NCBI GenBank assembly: GCA_963696105.1
Contig: CAVOIP010000001.1
Coordinates: 124,001-188,000 of the forward strand
Reading direction: 5' to 3'
From: CAVRTM01 sp963696105
Lineage (GTDB): Bacteria > Actinomycetota > Actinomycetes > Actinomycetales > Dermatophilaceae
Length of the DNA stretch: 64,000 bases
Shown here piece by piece: positions 16,305 to 25,490 of the stretch (the first letter of the stretch is position 1; each line of letters begins with the position of its first letter). A program made the translations under genes and the position numbers. The notes beneath the pieces are model-generated. The model saw only the letters and a list, made by a program, of their open reading frames with translations. It ran no database searches and was not told the DNA's origin.

Positions 16305-17689
16305 TGACTACCCACACCACGGCCCACAACCCGCCTGACTCGGTCCACGCCGGCGACGTCTTCGCGACCTCCGTGGCCGACGAGCGCGACGCCGAGAACG
16401 CCCGCGTCTTCAACGCCTCCGGCGGTGACTGGGACGACATCGTCGACGAGGCGTCGGCGCTCCACGAGGAGCGGATCGTCGTCAACATGGGCCCGCAGCA
16501 CCCGTCCACGCACGGCGTGCTGCGGCTCATCCTCGAGCTGGACGGCGAGACCGTCACCGAGACGCGGGCCGGGATCGGCTACCTGCACACCGGCATCGAG
16601 AAGAACATGGAGTACCGCAACTGGACGCAGGGCGTGACGTTCTGCACCCGGATGGACTACCTCGCCCCGCTGTTCAACGAGGCCGTCTACTGCCTCGGCG
16701 TGGAGAAGCTGCTGGGCATCACCGACCAGATCCCCGAGCGGGCCAGCACCATCCGCGTGCTGCTGATGGAGCTCAACCGGATCGGCTCCCACCTCGTGGC
16801 GCTGGCCACCGGCGGCATGGAGATGGGCGCGACCACGGTGATGACCGTGGGCTTCCGTGAGCGCGAGCGGATCCTCGCCATCCTGGAGATGATCACCGGC
16901 CTGCGGATGAACCACGCGTTCATCCGTCCCGGCGGCGTCGCCCAGGACCTGCCCCCGGGCGCCATCGACAAGATCCGCGACACGATCCCCGCGCTGCGCA
17001 GGGGCCTGCACGAGCTCGAGCTGCTGCTGGTCGAGAACCCCATCCTCAAGGGCCGCACGGTCGACGTCGGCTACCTCGACCTGACCGGCTGCATGTCCCT
17101 GGGGGTCACCGGCCCCGTGCTGCGCTCGGCCGGCCTGCCGCACGACCTGCGCAAGCTCGCGCCGTACTGCGGGTACGAGACCTACGACTTCGACGTCCCC
17201 ACCCGCGACACGTGCGACGCCTACGGGCGGCTGCGGGTCCGCATCGAGGAGATGTACCAGTCCCTCCGGATCGCCGAGCAGGCGGTCGACCGGCTGCAGG
17301 CCACGCCCGGCCCGGTCATGGTCGAGGACAAGAAGATCGCCTGGCCGGCGCAGCTGGCCATCGGGGGCGATGGCATGGGCAACAGCCTGGACCACATCCG
17401 CGAGATCATGGGCACCTCGATGGAGTCGCTGATCCACCACTTCAAGTTGGTCACCGAGGGCTTCCGGGTCCCGCCCGGTCAGGCGTACGTCGCGATCGAG
17501 TCGCCCAAGGGCGAGCTGGGCTGCCACGTCGTCTCCGACGGCGGCACGCGCCCCTACCGCGCGCACTTCCGTGACCCGTCCTTCAACAACCTTCAGGCGA
17601 CGGCCGCGATGTGCGAGGGCAGCCAGGTCGCCGACGTCATCGTCGCCGTTGCCTCCATCGACCCCGTGATGGGAGGCGTGGACCGCTGA
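16304..17689 (+). CDS. nuoD: NADH-quinone oxidoreductase subunit D
   Basis: A 461-residue subunit homologous to the large subunit of NiFe hydrogenases without the metal site. It forms the quinone-binding pocket with NuoB. Landmarks are NMGPQHPSTHGVLRL (the His-containing loop that contacts quinone), GYLHTGIEKNMEYRNW, TRMDYLAPL and the C-terminal ending IDPVMGGVDR. An N-terminal extension of about 60 residues precedes the conserved part. The start overlaps the nuoC stop and the stop overlaps the nuoE start, each by one base. This is the only nuoD in the window, although two complex I sets are present. Confidence 0.97.
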   Translation: MTTHTTAHNPPDSVHAGDVFATSVADERDAENARVFNASGGDWDDIVDEASALHEERIVVNMGPQHPSTHGVLRLILELDGETVTETRAGIGYLHTGIEKNMEYRNWTQGVTFCTRMDYLAPLFNEAVYCLGVEKLLGITDQIPERASTIRVLLMELNRIGSHLVALATGGMEMGATTVMTVGFRERERILAILEMITGLRMNHAFIRPGGVAQDLPPGAIDKIRDTIPALRRGLHELELLLVENPILKGRTVDVGYLDLTGCMSLGVTGPVLRSAGLPHDLRKLAPYCGYETYDFDVPTRDTCDAYGRLRVRIEEMYQSLRIAEQAVDRLQATPGPVMVEDKKIAWPAQLAIGGDGMGNSLDHIREIMGTSMESLIHHFKLVTEGFRVPPGQAYVAIESPKGELGCHVVSDGGTRPYRAHFRDPSFNNLQATAAMCEGSQVADVIVAVASIDPVMGGVDR

Positions 17690-18573
17690 TGACGACCACC
17701 GACACCTCGGGTGCGGCGGCGGCCGACCCGACCGCGCCCTACCCGGCCGAGACGCTCGCGCAGCTGCACGCCGACGCCCAGCAGGTCATCGCCCGCTATC
17801 CGCAGGCGCGGTCGGCGCTGCTGCCGCTGCTCCACCTCGTGCAGTCGGTCGACGGTTACGTCTCCGGACGCGGCATCGAGTTCTGCGCCGGCCTGCTCGA
17901 CCTGACCACGGCCGAGGTCAGCGGCGTCGCGACCTTCTACACGCAGTACAAGCGCCACCCCAACGGCGACTACACCGTCGGGGTCTGCACCAACACGCTG
18001 TGCGCGGTCATGGGCGGCGACCAGATCTGGGAGTCGGTCAGCGACCACCTCGGCATCGGCCACGACGAGACCACCGCCGACGGCCGGATCACCCTGGAGC
18101 GCATCGAGTGCAACGCGGCGTGCGACTACGCGCCCGTCGTGATGGCCAACTGGGAGTTCTTCGACAACCAGACGCCGGAGTCGACCAACCAGCTCGTCGA
18201 CGACCTGCGCGCCGGCCGGCCGGTGGCGCCGACCCGCGGCGCGGGGCGGGTGTGCGACTTCCGGCAGGTCTCGCGCGTGCTCGCCGGCTTCCCTGACGGG
18301 CGCGCCGACGAGGGCGCCGGCGCCGGCCCCGCGTCCCTGGTGGGTCTGCGGTTGGCCCACGAGCGCGGTTGGGTCGCGCCCGGGTCGCAGGAGGCCCGCG
18401 CCGGTGGCGCCGACGGCGGGCCCGCCACCGACGCCGACGCCGCGGGCAGCGGCGCCGACACCTCCGCGCGCGCCAACGGCAGCGGCGGTCTCCGGCCGGG
18501 ACGCCAGTCCTCGACCGACAGCCCCGCGAACGACCCCGACGAGACGCCTGCGGGCGGGGAGGGCAAGGCATGA
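17689..18573 (+). CDS. nuoE: NADH-quinone oxidoreductase subunit E
   Basis: A 294-residue thioredoxin-fold subunit with one [2Fe-2S] cluster (N1a). The four ligands are in CTNTLC and CNAAC. The family core ends near residue 180. The remaining hundred or so residues are Gly/Ala/Asp-rich (for example GGADGGPATDADAAGSGAD) and look disordered, so the protein is well above the usual length of about 160-240. The gene overlaps nuoF by four bases (ATGA). It belongs to the NADH-oxidising module and is absent from the second complex I set. Confidence 0.95.
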   Translation: MTTTDTSGAAAADPTAPYPAETLAQLHADAQQVIARYPQARSALLPLLHLVQSVDGYVSGRGIEFCAGLLDLTTAEVSGVATFYTQYKRHPNGDYTVGVCTNTLCAVMGGDQIWESVSDHLGIGHDETTADGRITLERIECNAACDYAPVVMANWEFFDNQTPESTNQLVDDLRAGRPVAPTRGAGRVCDFRQVSRVLAGFPDGRADEGAGAGPASLVGLRLAHERGWVAPGSQEARAGGADGGPATDADAAGSGADTSARANGSGGLRPGRQSSTDSPANDPDETPAGGEGKA

Positions 18574-19883
18574 GCACCCAGCTGACGCCGATCCTCACCA
18601 GGTTCTGGGACGACCCCCGGTCCTGGACCATGGAGACCTACGAGCAGCACGACGGCTACCAGGGGCTGCGCAACGCGCTCGCGATGCCGGCGGCCGACCT
18701 GGTGCAGCTCACCAAGGACTCCGGCCTGCGCGGACGCGGCGGCGCCGGCTTCCCGACCGGCATGAAGTGGGGCTTCCTGCCCAAGCCGGACGGCGGACCC
18801 CGCTACCTCGTGGTCAACGCCGACGAGTCCGAGCCGGGCACCTGCAAGGACATCCCGCTGATGATGGCGGCGCCCCACCAGCTGATCGAGGGCGTGGCGA
18901 TCACCTCCTTCGCGATCGACTGCCACCACGCGTTCATCTACGTGCGCGGTGAGGTGGTCCACGTCTACCGGCGCCTGCTGCGTGCGGTCGAGGAGGCCTA
19001 CGCCGCCGGCTACCTCGGCACCAACATCCTGGGCTCGGGCTTCGACCTCGAGGTCACCGTCCACGCCGGTGCCGGCGCCTACATCTGCGGTGAGGAGACG
19101 GCGCTGCTGGACTCCCTCGAGGGCCGCCGTGGCCAGCCGCGCCTGAAGCCGCCGTTCCCGGCCGTCGCGGGTCTCTACGCCCGTCCGACGGTCGTCAACA
19201 ACGTCGAGTCCATCGCCTCGGTGCCCTCGATCCTGCTCAACGGCTCGAAGTGGTTCACCGACATGGGCACCGAGCGCTCCACCGGCTTCGGCATCTTCAG
19301 CCTGTCCGGGCACGTCAAGCGCCCCGGGCAGTACGAGGCCCCGCTCGGCATCACGCTGCGCGAGCTGCTGGACATGGCCGGCGGCATCCGCGACGGCCAC
19401 CGGTTGAAGTTCTGGACCCCCGGGGGGTCCTCGACGCCGATCTTCACCGACGAGCACCTCGACGTGCCGCTGGACTTCGAGTCGGTGGCGGCGGCGGGGT
19501 CGATGCTCGGCACCCGCGCGCTGCAGATCTTCGACGAGACGGTGTCGGTGGTGCGGGCCGTCTCGCGCTGGACCGACTTCTACGCGCACGAGTCCTGCGG
19601 CAAGTGCACGCCGTGCCGCGAGGGGACGTTCTGGCTGAAGCAGATCATGGAGCGCCTGGAGCACGGCCACGGCACCCAGGACGACATCGACAAGCTCCTC
19701 GACATCTGCGACAACATCCTGGGCCGTGCCTTCTGCGCCCTCGGTGACGGTGCCACCAGCCCGATCACCTCCGCGGTCAAGTACTTCCGCGAGGAGTTCG
19801 AGGCCGGCATGCACACCCCCGCCGCGGAGCTGTTCCCGCCGGCGCATTCCACGCTGTTCGCGAAGGAGACCGTGTCCGCATGA
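18570..19883 (+). CDS. nuoF: NADH-quinone oxidoreductase subunit F
   Basis: A 437-residue subunit that binds NADH and FMN and holds the [4Fe-4S] cluster N3. GLRGRGGAGFPTGMKWGF is the NADH site, GAGAYICGEETALLDSLEG the FMN region and ESCGKCTPCREG the cluster ligands. Length and motifs are typical. ATG 18570 overlaps the nuoE stop, and its own stop overlaps the nuoG start. It is the site where NADH electrons enter. No copy exists in the second set. Confidence 0.97.
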   Translation: MSTQLTPILTRFWDDPRSWTMETYEQHDGYQGLRNALAMPAADLVQLTKDSGLRGRGGAGFPTGMKWGFLPKPDGGPRYLVVNADESEPGTCKDIPLMMAAPHQLIEGVAITSFAIDCHHAFIYVRGEVVHVYRRLLRAVEEAYAAGYLGTNILGSGFDLEVTVHAGAGAYICGEETALLDSLEGRRGQPRLKPPFPAVAGLYARPTVVNNVESIASVPSILLNGSKWFTDMGTERSTGFGIFSLSGHVKRPGQYEAPLGITLRELLDMAGGIRDGHRLKFWTPGGSSTPIFTDEHLDVPLDFESVAAAGSMLGTRALQIFDETVSVVRAVSRWTDFYAHESCGKCTPCREGTFWLKQIMERLEHGHGTQDDIDKLLDICDNILGRAFCALGDGATSPITSAVKYFREEFEAGMHTPAAELFPPAHSTLFAKETVSA

Positions 19884-22390
19884 CCGTCACCACCAGCCCC
19901 TCCGCGGGTGGCAACGCCGTCGACAAGGGCGGCAACGCGCAGATCCCGGCAGCGGTCGACCTGGTCGCCCTGACCGTCGACGGCGTCGGCATCAGCGTGC
20001 CCAAGGGGACCCTGGTGATCCGGGCCGCCGAGCAGGTCGGCATCCAGATCCCGCGGTTCTGCGACCACCCGCTGCTGGACCCGGTCGGCGCCTGCCGCCA
20101 GTGCCTGGTCGACATCGCGACGCCCGGCCCGGACGGCAGCCTGCGGGCGATGCCCAAGCCGCAGGCGTCCTGCACGATCACGGTCAGCGAAGGCATGCAG
20201 GTCAAGACCCAGCACACCTCACCGGTGGCCGACAAGGCCCAGCAGGGCGTGATGGAGCTGCTGCTGATCAACCACCCGCTGGACTGTCCGGTCTGCGACA
20301 AGGGCGGCGAGTGCCCGCTGCAGAACCAGTCGCTGTCCAACGGTCGTGCGCGCAGCAGGTTCGAGGACGTCAAGCGCACGTTCCCCAAGCCGATCAACAT
20401 CTCCTCCCAGGTACTGCTCGACCGCGAGCGCTGCGTGCTCTGTGCGCGCTGCACCCGCTTCTCCGACCAGATCGCCGGCGACCCGTTCATCGCCCTGCTG
20501 GAGCGGGGCGCGCTGCAGCAGATCGGCATCTACGAGGAGAAGCCGTTCGAGTCCTACTTCTCGGGCAACACGGTGCAGATCTGCCCCGTCGGCGCGCTGA
20601 CCGGCGCTGCCTACCGCTTCCGTGCCCGGCCGTTCGACCTGGTCTCCACCCCGTCGGTGTGCGAGCACTGCGCCAGCGGCTGCGCCATCCGCACCGACCA
20701 CCGCCGGGGCACGGTCCTGCGGCGCATGGCGCTGAACGACCCGGCAGTGAACGAGGAGTGGAACTGCGACAAGGGCCGCTGGGCCTTCGCCTACGCGACG
20801 CTCGAGGACCGGATCACCGAGCCGCTCGTGCGCGACGAGGAGGGCAACCTGCGGGTCGCCTCCTGGCCCGAGGCCCTGGAGGCCGCGGCGCGTGGCCTGG
20901 CGGCGGCCCGCGACGTCAAGGGCGTCGGCGTGCTCGTCGGCGGACGCGTCAGTGCCGAGGACGCCTACGCCTACAGCAAGTTCACCCGGATCGCGCTGCA
21001 GACCAACGACATCGACTTCCGCGCCCGGCCGCACTCGGTCGAGGAGGCGGAGTTCCTCGCCAGCCACGTCGTGGCCACGGGCCCGGACGGCGGCGCGGTC
21101 ACCTACGCCGACCTCGAGCGGGCGCGGACGGTCCTCCTCGTCGGCTTCGAGCCTGAGGACGAGTCACCGATCGTGTTCCTGCGGCTGCGCAAGGCCGTCC
21201 GCAAGAACAAGACCGCCGTGTACGCCGTCGCGCCGTTCGCGACGCGTGGGCTGGACAAGCTGGCGGGCACCCTCGTCCAGGCGGCTCCCGGCACCGAGGC
21301 CGAGGTCCTCGCGGCGCTGGCCGACGGCGGCCACGACGGCGCCCATCCTGGCCTGGCCGCCGCCGCTGCGGCGCTGGCCGGCGAGGGAGCCGTGCTGCTG
21401 GTGGGTGAGCGGCTGGCCGGGGTCCCCGGAGCGCTGTCCGCCGCCGCGGCCCTGGCGGCCACCCACGGGGCGCGTCTGGCGTGGGTCCCGCGCCGGGCCG
21501 GCGAGCGGGGCGCGCTGGAGACCGGCGCCGTCCCGAACCTGCTGCCCGGCGGTCGTCCGGTCACCGAGTCCGCCGCCCGGGCCGAGGTCGGCGAGGCCTG
21601 GGGCGTCGTCGGCCTGCCCGACCGCGTGGGCCGCGACACCTCCGAGATCATCGCCGCAGCCGGCGCCGGACAGCTCGGTGGGCTGCTGGTCGGCGGGGTC
21701 GACCCTGCCGACCTGGTGGAGCACTCCGAGCTCCTGGACGCGCTGACCAGCACGTTCGTGGTCTCCCTCGAGGTCCGCGACAGCGCGGTCACCGCGGTCG
21801 CCGACGTCGTGCTCCCCGTGGCCCCGCACCGCGAGAAGGCCGGCGCCTTCGTCGACTGGGAGGGCCGGGTCCGGCCCTTCGAGGCCGCGCTGGCGACCAA
21901 CGCCATGAGCGACCACCGGGTGCTGGACCTGCTCGGCGCGGAGATGGGGGAGCACCTCGGGCTGCGCACCATCGCCTCCACCCGCGCCGACATGCGCGCG
22001 CTCGGCCCTTGGCAGGGAGCACGCGCCGCGGCTCCCACCACGCCGCCCGCGGAGGTCCCGCAACCGGGCGACGGCCAGGCGGTCCTCGCCACCTGGCACC
22101 ACCTGCTGGACTCCGGCCGCCTCCAGGACGGCGAGCCGTTCCTCGCGGGCACCGCCCCGAGGTCGCGTGCCCTGGTGTCCGCCGCCACCGCCACCGCGGT
22201 CGGCGTCAGCGAGGGTGACCTGCTCACCGTCGCCTCGGGCACCGGCCGGATCACGCTGCCGGTCGCCGTCACCGACATGGCCGACCACGTGGTCTGGGTG
22301 CCGACCTGCTCGCCGGGCTCGACCGTCCGCGCCAGCCTCGGCGTCGACGCCGGAGCCGTCGTCTCGATCACCAAGGGCGGTGCCGCATGA
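19880..22390 (+). CDS. nuoG: NADH-quinone oxidoreductase subunit G
   Basis: An 836-residue iron-sulfur subunit. The N-terminal part holds a [2Fe-2S] ferredoxin-like domain (PRFCDHPLLDPVGACRQC), then a cysteine-rich [4Fe-4S] domain (HPLDCPVCDKGGECPLQNQS and RCVLCARCTRFSDQIAG). A molybdopterin-oxidoreductase-like 4Fe-4S domain begins at VCEHCASGCAIRTDHR. The large C-terminal domain resembles formate dehydrogenase and NuoG of other actinobacteria without a molybdenum site. Part of the C-terminal half is Ala-rich and less conserved. It overlaps nuoF and nuoH by four bases each. Confidence 0.96.
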   Translation: MTVTTSPSAGGNAVDKGGNAQIPAAVDLVALTVDGVGISVPKGTLVIRAAEQVGIQIPRFCDHPLLDPVGACRQCLVDIATPGPDGSLRAMPKPQASCTITVSEGMQVKTQHTSPVADKAQQGVMELLLINHPLDCPVCDKGGECPLQNQSLSNGRARSRFEDVKRTFPKPINISSQVLLDRERCVLCARCTRFSDQIAGDPFIALLERGALQQIGIYEEKPFESYFSGNTVQICPVGALTGAAYRFRARPFDLVSTPSVCEHCASGCAIRTDHRRGTVLRRMALNDPAVNEEWNCDKGRWAFAYATLEDRITEPLVRDEEGNLRVASWPEALEAAARGLAAARDVKGVGVLVGGRVSAEDAYAYSKFTRIALQTNDIDFRARPHSVEEAEFLASHVVATGPDGGAVTYADLERARTVLLVGFEPEDESPIVFLRLRKAVRKNKTAVYAVAPFATRGLDKLAGTLVQAAPGTEAEVLAALADGGHDGAHPGLAAAAAALAGEGAVLLVGERLAGVPGALSAAAALAATHGARLAWVPRRAGERGALETGAVPNLLPGGRPVTESAARAEVGEAWGVVGLPDRVGRDTSEIIAAAGAGQLGGLLVGGVDPADLVEHSELLDALTSTFVVSLEVRDSAVTAVADVVLPVAPHREKAGAFVDWEGRVRPFEAALATNAMSDHRVLDLLGAEMGEHLGLRTIASTRADMRALGPWQGARAAAPTTPPAEVPQPGDGQAVLATWHHLLDSGRLQDGEPFLAGTAPRSRALVSAATATAVGVSEGDLLTVASGTGRITLPVAVTDMADHVVWVPTCSPGSTVRASLGVDAGAVVSITKGGAA

Positions 22391-23745
22391 GCCTCCTGGC
22401 CTCGGTCGTGCAGGGTGTGCCTGCGCCCATGCTCGACAACCCGACCGCCGACTTCAGCGACACCCCCTGGTGGCTCTCGCTGGTCAAGGCGCTGCTGATC
22501 TTCGTCTTCCTCCTGGTCAACACGCTGCTGGTGATCTGGTTCGAGCGGCGGGTGATCGGGCGCATGCAGCAGCGACCCGGGCCAAACCGGGCCGGACCGT
22601 TCGGTCTGCTGCAGACGCTCGCCGACGGGGTCAAGCTGGCCCTGAAGGAGGACCTCATCCCGCGGAACGCCGACAAGGCGGTGTTCGTGCTCGCGCCGGT
22701 CATCGCCGGTGCCATGGCCTTCGTGTCGTTCGCGATCATCCCGCTCGGCCCGACGGTCAGCCTGTTCGGGCACCGCACGCCGCTGCAGCTCACCGACCTG
22801 CCGATCGCCGTGCTCCTCGTGCTCGCCGTCGCCGGTGTGGGCGTCTACGGCATCGTCCTCGCCGGCTGGTCCTCGGGCTCGACGTACCCGCTGCTCGGTG
22901 GACTGCGCTCGACCGCCCAGGTCATCTCCTACGAGATCGCCATGGGCCTGTCGCTGGTGGCGGTGTTCATGTACTCCGGGTCGATGTCCACCTCGGCCAT
23001 CGTCGACGCCCAGAAGAGCCTGTGGTTCATCCTGCCGGCCTTCTTCTCCTTCGCGGTCTACGTCGTCACCATGGTCGGAGAGACCAACCGCCTGCCGTTC
23101 GACCTCGCCGAGGGCGAGGGTGAGCTCACCGGTGGCTTCCACACCGAGTACAGCTCGCTGAAGTTCGCGATGTTCTTCCTCGGCGAGTACGTCAACATGT
23201 TCACGGTCTCGGCCCTGGCCACCACCATGTTCCTGGGCGGCTGGCAGGCGCCTCCCGGCATCGCGGCCATCAACCACGGCATGTTCAACCACGGCTGGTG
23301 GGGCCTGCTCTGGTTCGTCGTGAAGCTGTGGATGTTCATGTTCTTCTTCGTCTGGCTGCGCGGCTCGCTGCCCCGGGTCCGCTACGACCAGTTCATGCGC
23401 TTCGGCTGGAAGTTCCTCATCCCCGTGACCCTGCTCTGGGTCGTCGCGGTGGCCTTCATCCGCGCCGCCCAGCTGTCCTTCTTCGGCGGCAACACCCGTC
23501 AGGCCACCGTCATCGTCGTCGGCGTCATCGCGGTCCTCGCCCTCGGCGTCGCCTGGGTCTGGGACGGCAAGCGGGCGGCGGCGATGGTGCCGCAGGAGCG
23601 CCCGGAGGAGATCGACCCCTTCGCCGGCGGCTACCCCGTCCCACCGCTGCCCGGGCAGCGGCTGCGCGAGCCGAGCCTGACCGGCCCGGCGTTCCGGCCC
23701 GGCATCGACGAGCTGACCGACGACCAGGAGGCCCCCCGTGGCTGA
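22387..23745 (+). CDS. nuoH: NADH-quinone oxidoreductase subunit H
   Basis: A 452-residue membrane subunit with at least eight helices that joins the two arms and forms the quinone entry channel. Conserved loops are ERRVIGRMQQRPGPNRAGPF, LADGVKLALKEDLIP, GWSSGSTYPLLGGLRSTAQV and LPFDLAEGEGELTGGFHTEY. The last 60 or so residues form a charged cytoplasmic tail. The start overlaps the nuoG stop by four bases. Its last codons overlap the GTG of nuoI by eight bases. The paralogue NuoH2 is about 130 residues shorter. Confidence 0.97.
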   Translation: MSLLASVVQGVPAPMLDNPTADFSDTPWWLSLVKALLIFVFLLVNTLLVIWFERRVIGRMQQRPGPNRAGPFGLLQTLADGVKLALKEDLIPRNADKAVFVLAPVIAGAMAFVSFAIIPLGPTVSLFGHRTPLQLTDLPIAVLLVLAVAGVGVYGIVLAGWSSGSTYPLLGGLRSTAQVISYEIAMGLSLVAVFMYSGSMSTSAIVDAQKSLWFILPAFFSFAVYVVTMVGETNRLPFDLAEGEGELTGGFHTEYSSLKFAMFFLGEYVNMFTVSALATTMFLGGWQAPPGIAAINHGMFNHGWWGLLWFVVKLWMFMFFFVWLRGSLPRVRYDQFMRFGWKFLIPVTLLWVVAVAFIRAAQLSFFGGNTRQATVIVVGVIAVLALGVAWVWDGKRAAAMVPQERPEEIDPFAGGYPVPPLPGQRLREPSLTGPAFRPGIDELTDDQEAPRG

Positions 23746-24418
23746 CGAAGCCCAGAAGAGCGGGTTCCTCTCCGAGCTGTTCGCCCCTGTGGGCGGCTTC
23801 GGGGTCACCTTCGCGACGATGTTCCGCAAGCTGGAGACCGAGGAGTACCCCGAGGTCAAGCGCCCGACCCAGCCGCGCTACCACGGACGGCACCAGCTCA
23901 ACCGTCACCCCGACGGCCTCGAGAAGTGCGTCGGCTGCGAGCTCTGTGCGTGGGCCTGCCCGGCCGACGCCATCTACGTCGAGGGTGCGGACAACACCGC
24001 CGACGCGCGGTTCTCGCCGGGTGAGCGCTACGGCCGCGTCTACCAGATCAACTACCTGCGCTGCATCTTCTGCGGCCTGTGCATCGAGGCCTGCCCGACG
24101 CGCGCCCTGACGATGACGAACTTCTACGAGCTGGCCGACGACGAGCGCGGGAAGCTGATCTTCGAGAAGCAGCAGCTGCTGGCCCCGCTCCAGGAGGGCA
24201 TGCTCGCGCCGCCGCATCCGATGGTCGAGGGCCTGGAGGAGCGGGACTACTACCAGGGCTCGGTGGCCAAGGCCACGCCAGAACAGCGGACGTGGGTCGA
24301 GCAGCACCAGTCCCAGCCCTCGCACGGCGCGGCGCCGACCGGTGACCCGGTCGAGGGCGTCGACACCGTCGAGGCCGATCAGGCCACCCGGCCCTCCACG
24401 GAAGGTGTCCGCCGATGA
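23738..24418 (+). CDS. nuoI: NADH-quinone oxidoreductase subunit I
   Basis: A 226-residue subunit carrying two [4Fe-4S] clusters (N6a and N6b) in a double ferredoxin motif: CVGCELCAWACP and CIFCGLCIEACP. It links the NADH module to NuoB. The C-terminus after about residue 185 is a polar tail. GTG 23738 lies inside the end of nuoH. The stop overlaps the nuoJ start. The spacing and motif order are normal for the family. Confidence 0.97.
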   Translation: MADEAQKSGFLSELFAPVGGFGVTFATMFRKLETEEYPEVKRPTQPRYHGRHQLNRHPDGLEKCVGCELCAWACPADAIYVEGADNTADARFSPGERYGRVYQINYLRCIFCGLCIEACPTRALTMTNFYELADDERGKLIFEKQQLLAPLQEGMLAPPHPMVEGLEERDYYQGSVAKATPEQRTWVEQHQSQPSHGAAPTGDPVEGVDTVEADQATRPSTEGVRR

Positions 24419-25182
24419 CCAGTGGTGGTGAGGCGTTCCTGTTCTGGGTCCTCGGACCGATCAGCGTCCTGGGGTCGCTGGGCCTGCTGTTCGCCAAGAA
24501 GGCCGTGCACGCGGCCCTCGGCGTCGCGCTGGTGATGATCAACCTCGGCATCTTCTACATCGCCCAGCAGGCCGAGTTCCTGGGCATCGTCCAGATCTTC
24601 GTCTACACCGGCGCCGTGATGATGCTGTTCCTGTTCGTCCTGATGCTGGTCGGCGTGGACTCCTCCGACTCCCTCGTCGAGACCATCAAGGGCCAGAAGT
24701 GGGTCTCCCTGCTGCTGGCCGTCGGCCTGGGCGGCCTGCTCATCTCCACGATCGGCAACGTCACGTTCGGCCGCCCGGTCGGGCTCACCCAGGCCAACGC
24801 CGGCGGCAACGTCACCGGCGTGGCCAACCTCATCTTCGGCAAGTACGTCTGGACCTTCGAGGTCACCAGCGCCCTGCTGATCACCGCGGCCCTCGGCGCC
24901 ATGCTGCTGGCCCACCGTGAGCGCCTGACCCCGCGCGCCAGCCAGCGGGAGTGGTCCGAGCGCCGGTTCCGGGACGGCACGCACCTGGCCGGCCTGCCGG
25001 TGCCCGGTGTCTACGCCCGGCACAACGCGGTCGACACGCCGGCGCTGCTGCCCGACGGCACCCCGAGCGAGCTGTCGGTGTCGCGGGTGCTCACCGCCCG
25101 TGACCAGGTCGTGGTGCCCGAGCGCTACGAGGCCGCCGAGAGGGCCGTCGAGGCCGAGATCGAGGAGGGAAGGGCTCGATGA
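24415..25182 (+). CDS. nuoJ: NADH-quinone oxidoreductase subunit J
   Basis: A 255-residue membrane subunit with five predicted helices near the N-terminus. The most conserved part, EFLGIVQIFVYTGAVMMLFLF, holds the helix with a pi-bulge that takes part in energy coupling. A hydrophilic C-terminal tail of about 90 residues follows, as in other actinobacterial NuoJ. It overlaps nuoI and nuoK by four bases on either side. Confidence 0.95.
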   Translation: MTSGGEAFLFWVLGPISVLGSLGLLFAKKAVHAALGVALVMINLGIFYIAQQAEFLGIVQIFVYTGAVMMLFLFVLMLVGVDSSDSLVETIKGQKWVSLLLAVGLGGLLISTIGNVTFGRPVGLTQANAGGNVTGVANLIFGKYVWTFEVTSALLITAALGAMLLAHRERLTPRASQREWSERRFRDGTHLAGLPVPGVYARHNAVDTPALLPDGTPSELSVSRVLTARDQVVVPERYEAAERAVEAEIEEGRAR

Positions 25183-25478
25183 GCCTCGTCAACTACATCT
25201 ACCTGGCCACCATCCTGTTCGCGATCGGGGGAGCGGCCGTGCTCGTGCGCCGCAACGCCATCATCGTGTTCATGGGAGTGGAGCTGATGCTCAACGCGAC
25301 CAACCTCGCGTTCGTCACGTTCGCCCGGATGCACGGCTCCCTCGACGGCCAGGTGATCGCCCTCTTCGTCATGGTCGTGGCCGCCGCCGAGGTCGTCGTG
25401 GGTCTGGCCATCATCATGGCCATCTTCCGTGCCCGCCGGTCGGCCTCGGTCGACGACGCCAACCTGCTGAAGCTGTAA
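25179..25478 (+). CDS. nuoK: NADH-quinone oxidoreductase subunit K
   Basis: A 99-residue subunit with three helices, homologous to MrpC antiporter subunits. It carries the conserved membrane glutamates in MGVELMLNATNLAFV and in VVAAAEVVVGLAI, needed for proton transfer. The length is exactly that of the family. It overlaps nuoJ by four bases and is followed 12 bases later by nuoL, which has its own AAGGAG site. Confidence 0.96.
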   Translation: MSLVNYIYLATILFAIGGAAVLVRRNAIIVFMGVELMLNATNLAFVTFARMHGSLDGQVIALFVMVVAAAEVVVGLAIIMAIFRARRSASVDDANLLKL

Positions 25479-25490
25479 GGAGCGCCAGGC

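Noticed and set aside
21103..23859. A 918-codon minus-strand open frame opposite nuoG/nuoH
   Set aside because: Shadow of conserved nuo genes in a high-GC genome; no recognisable domain, no ribosome site.
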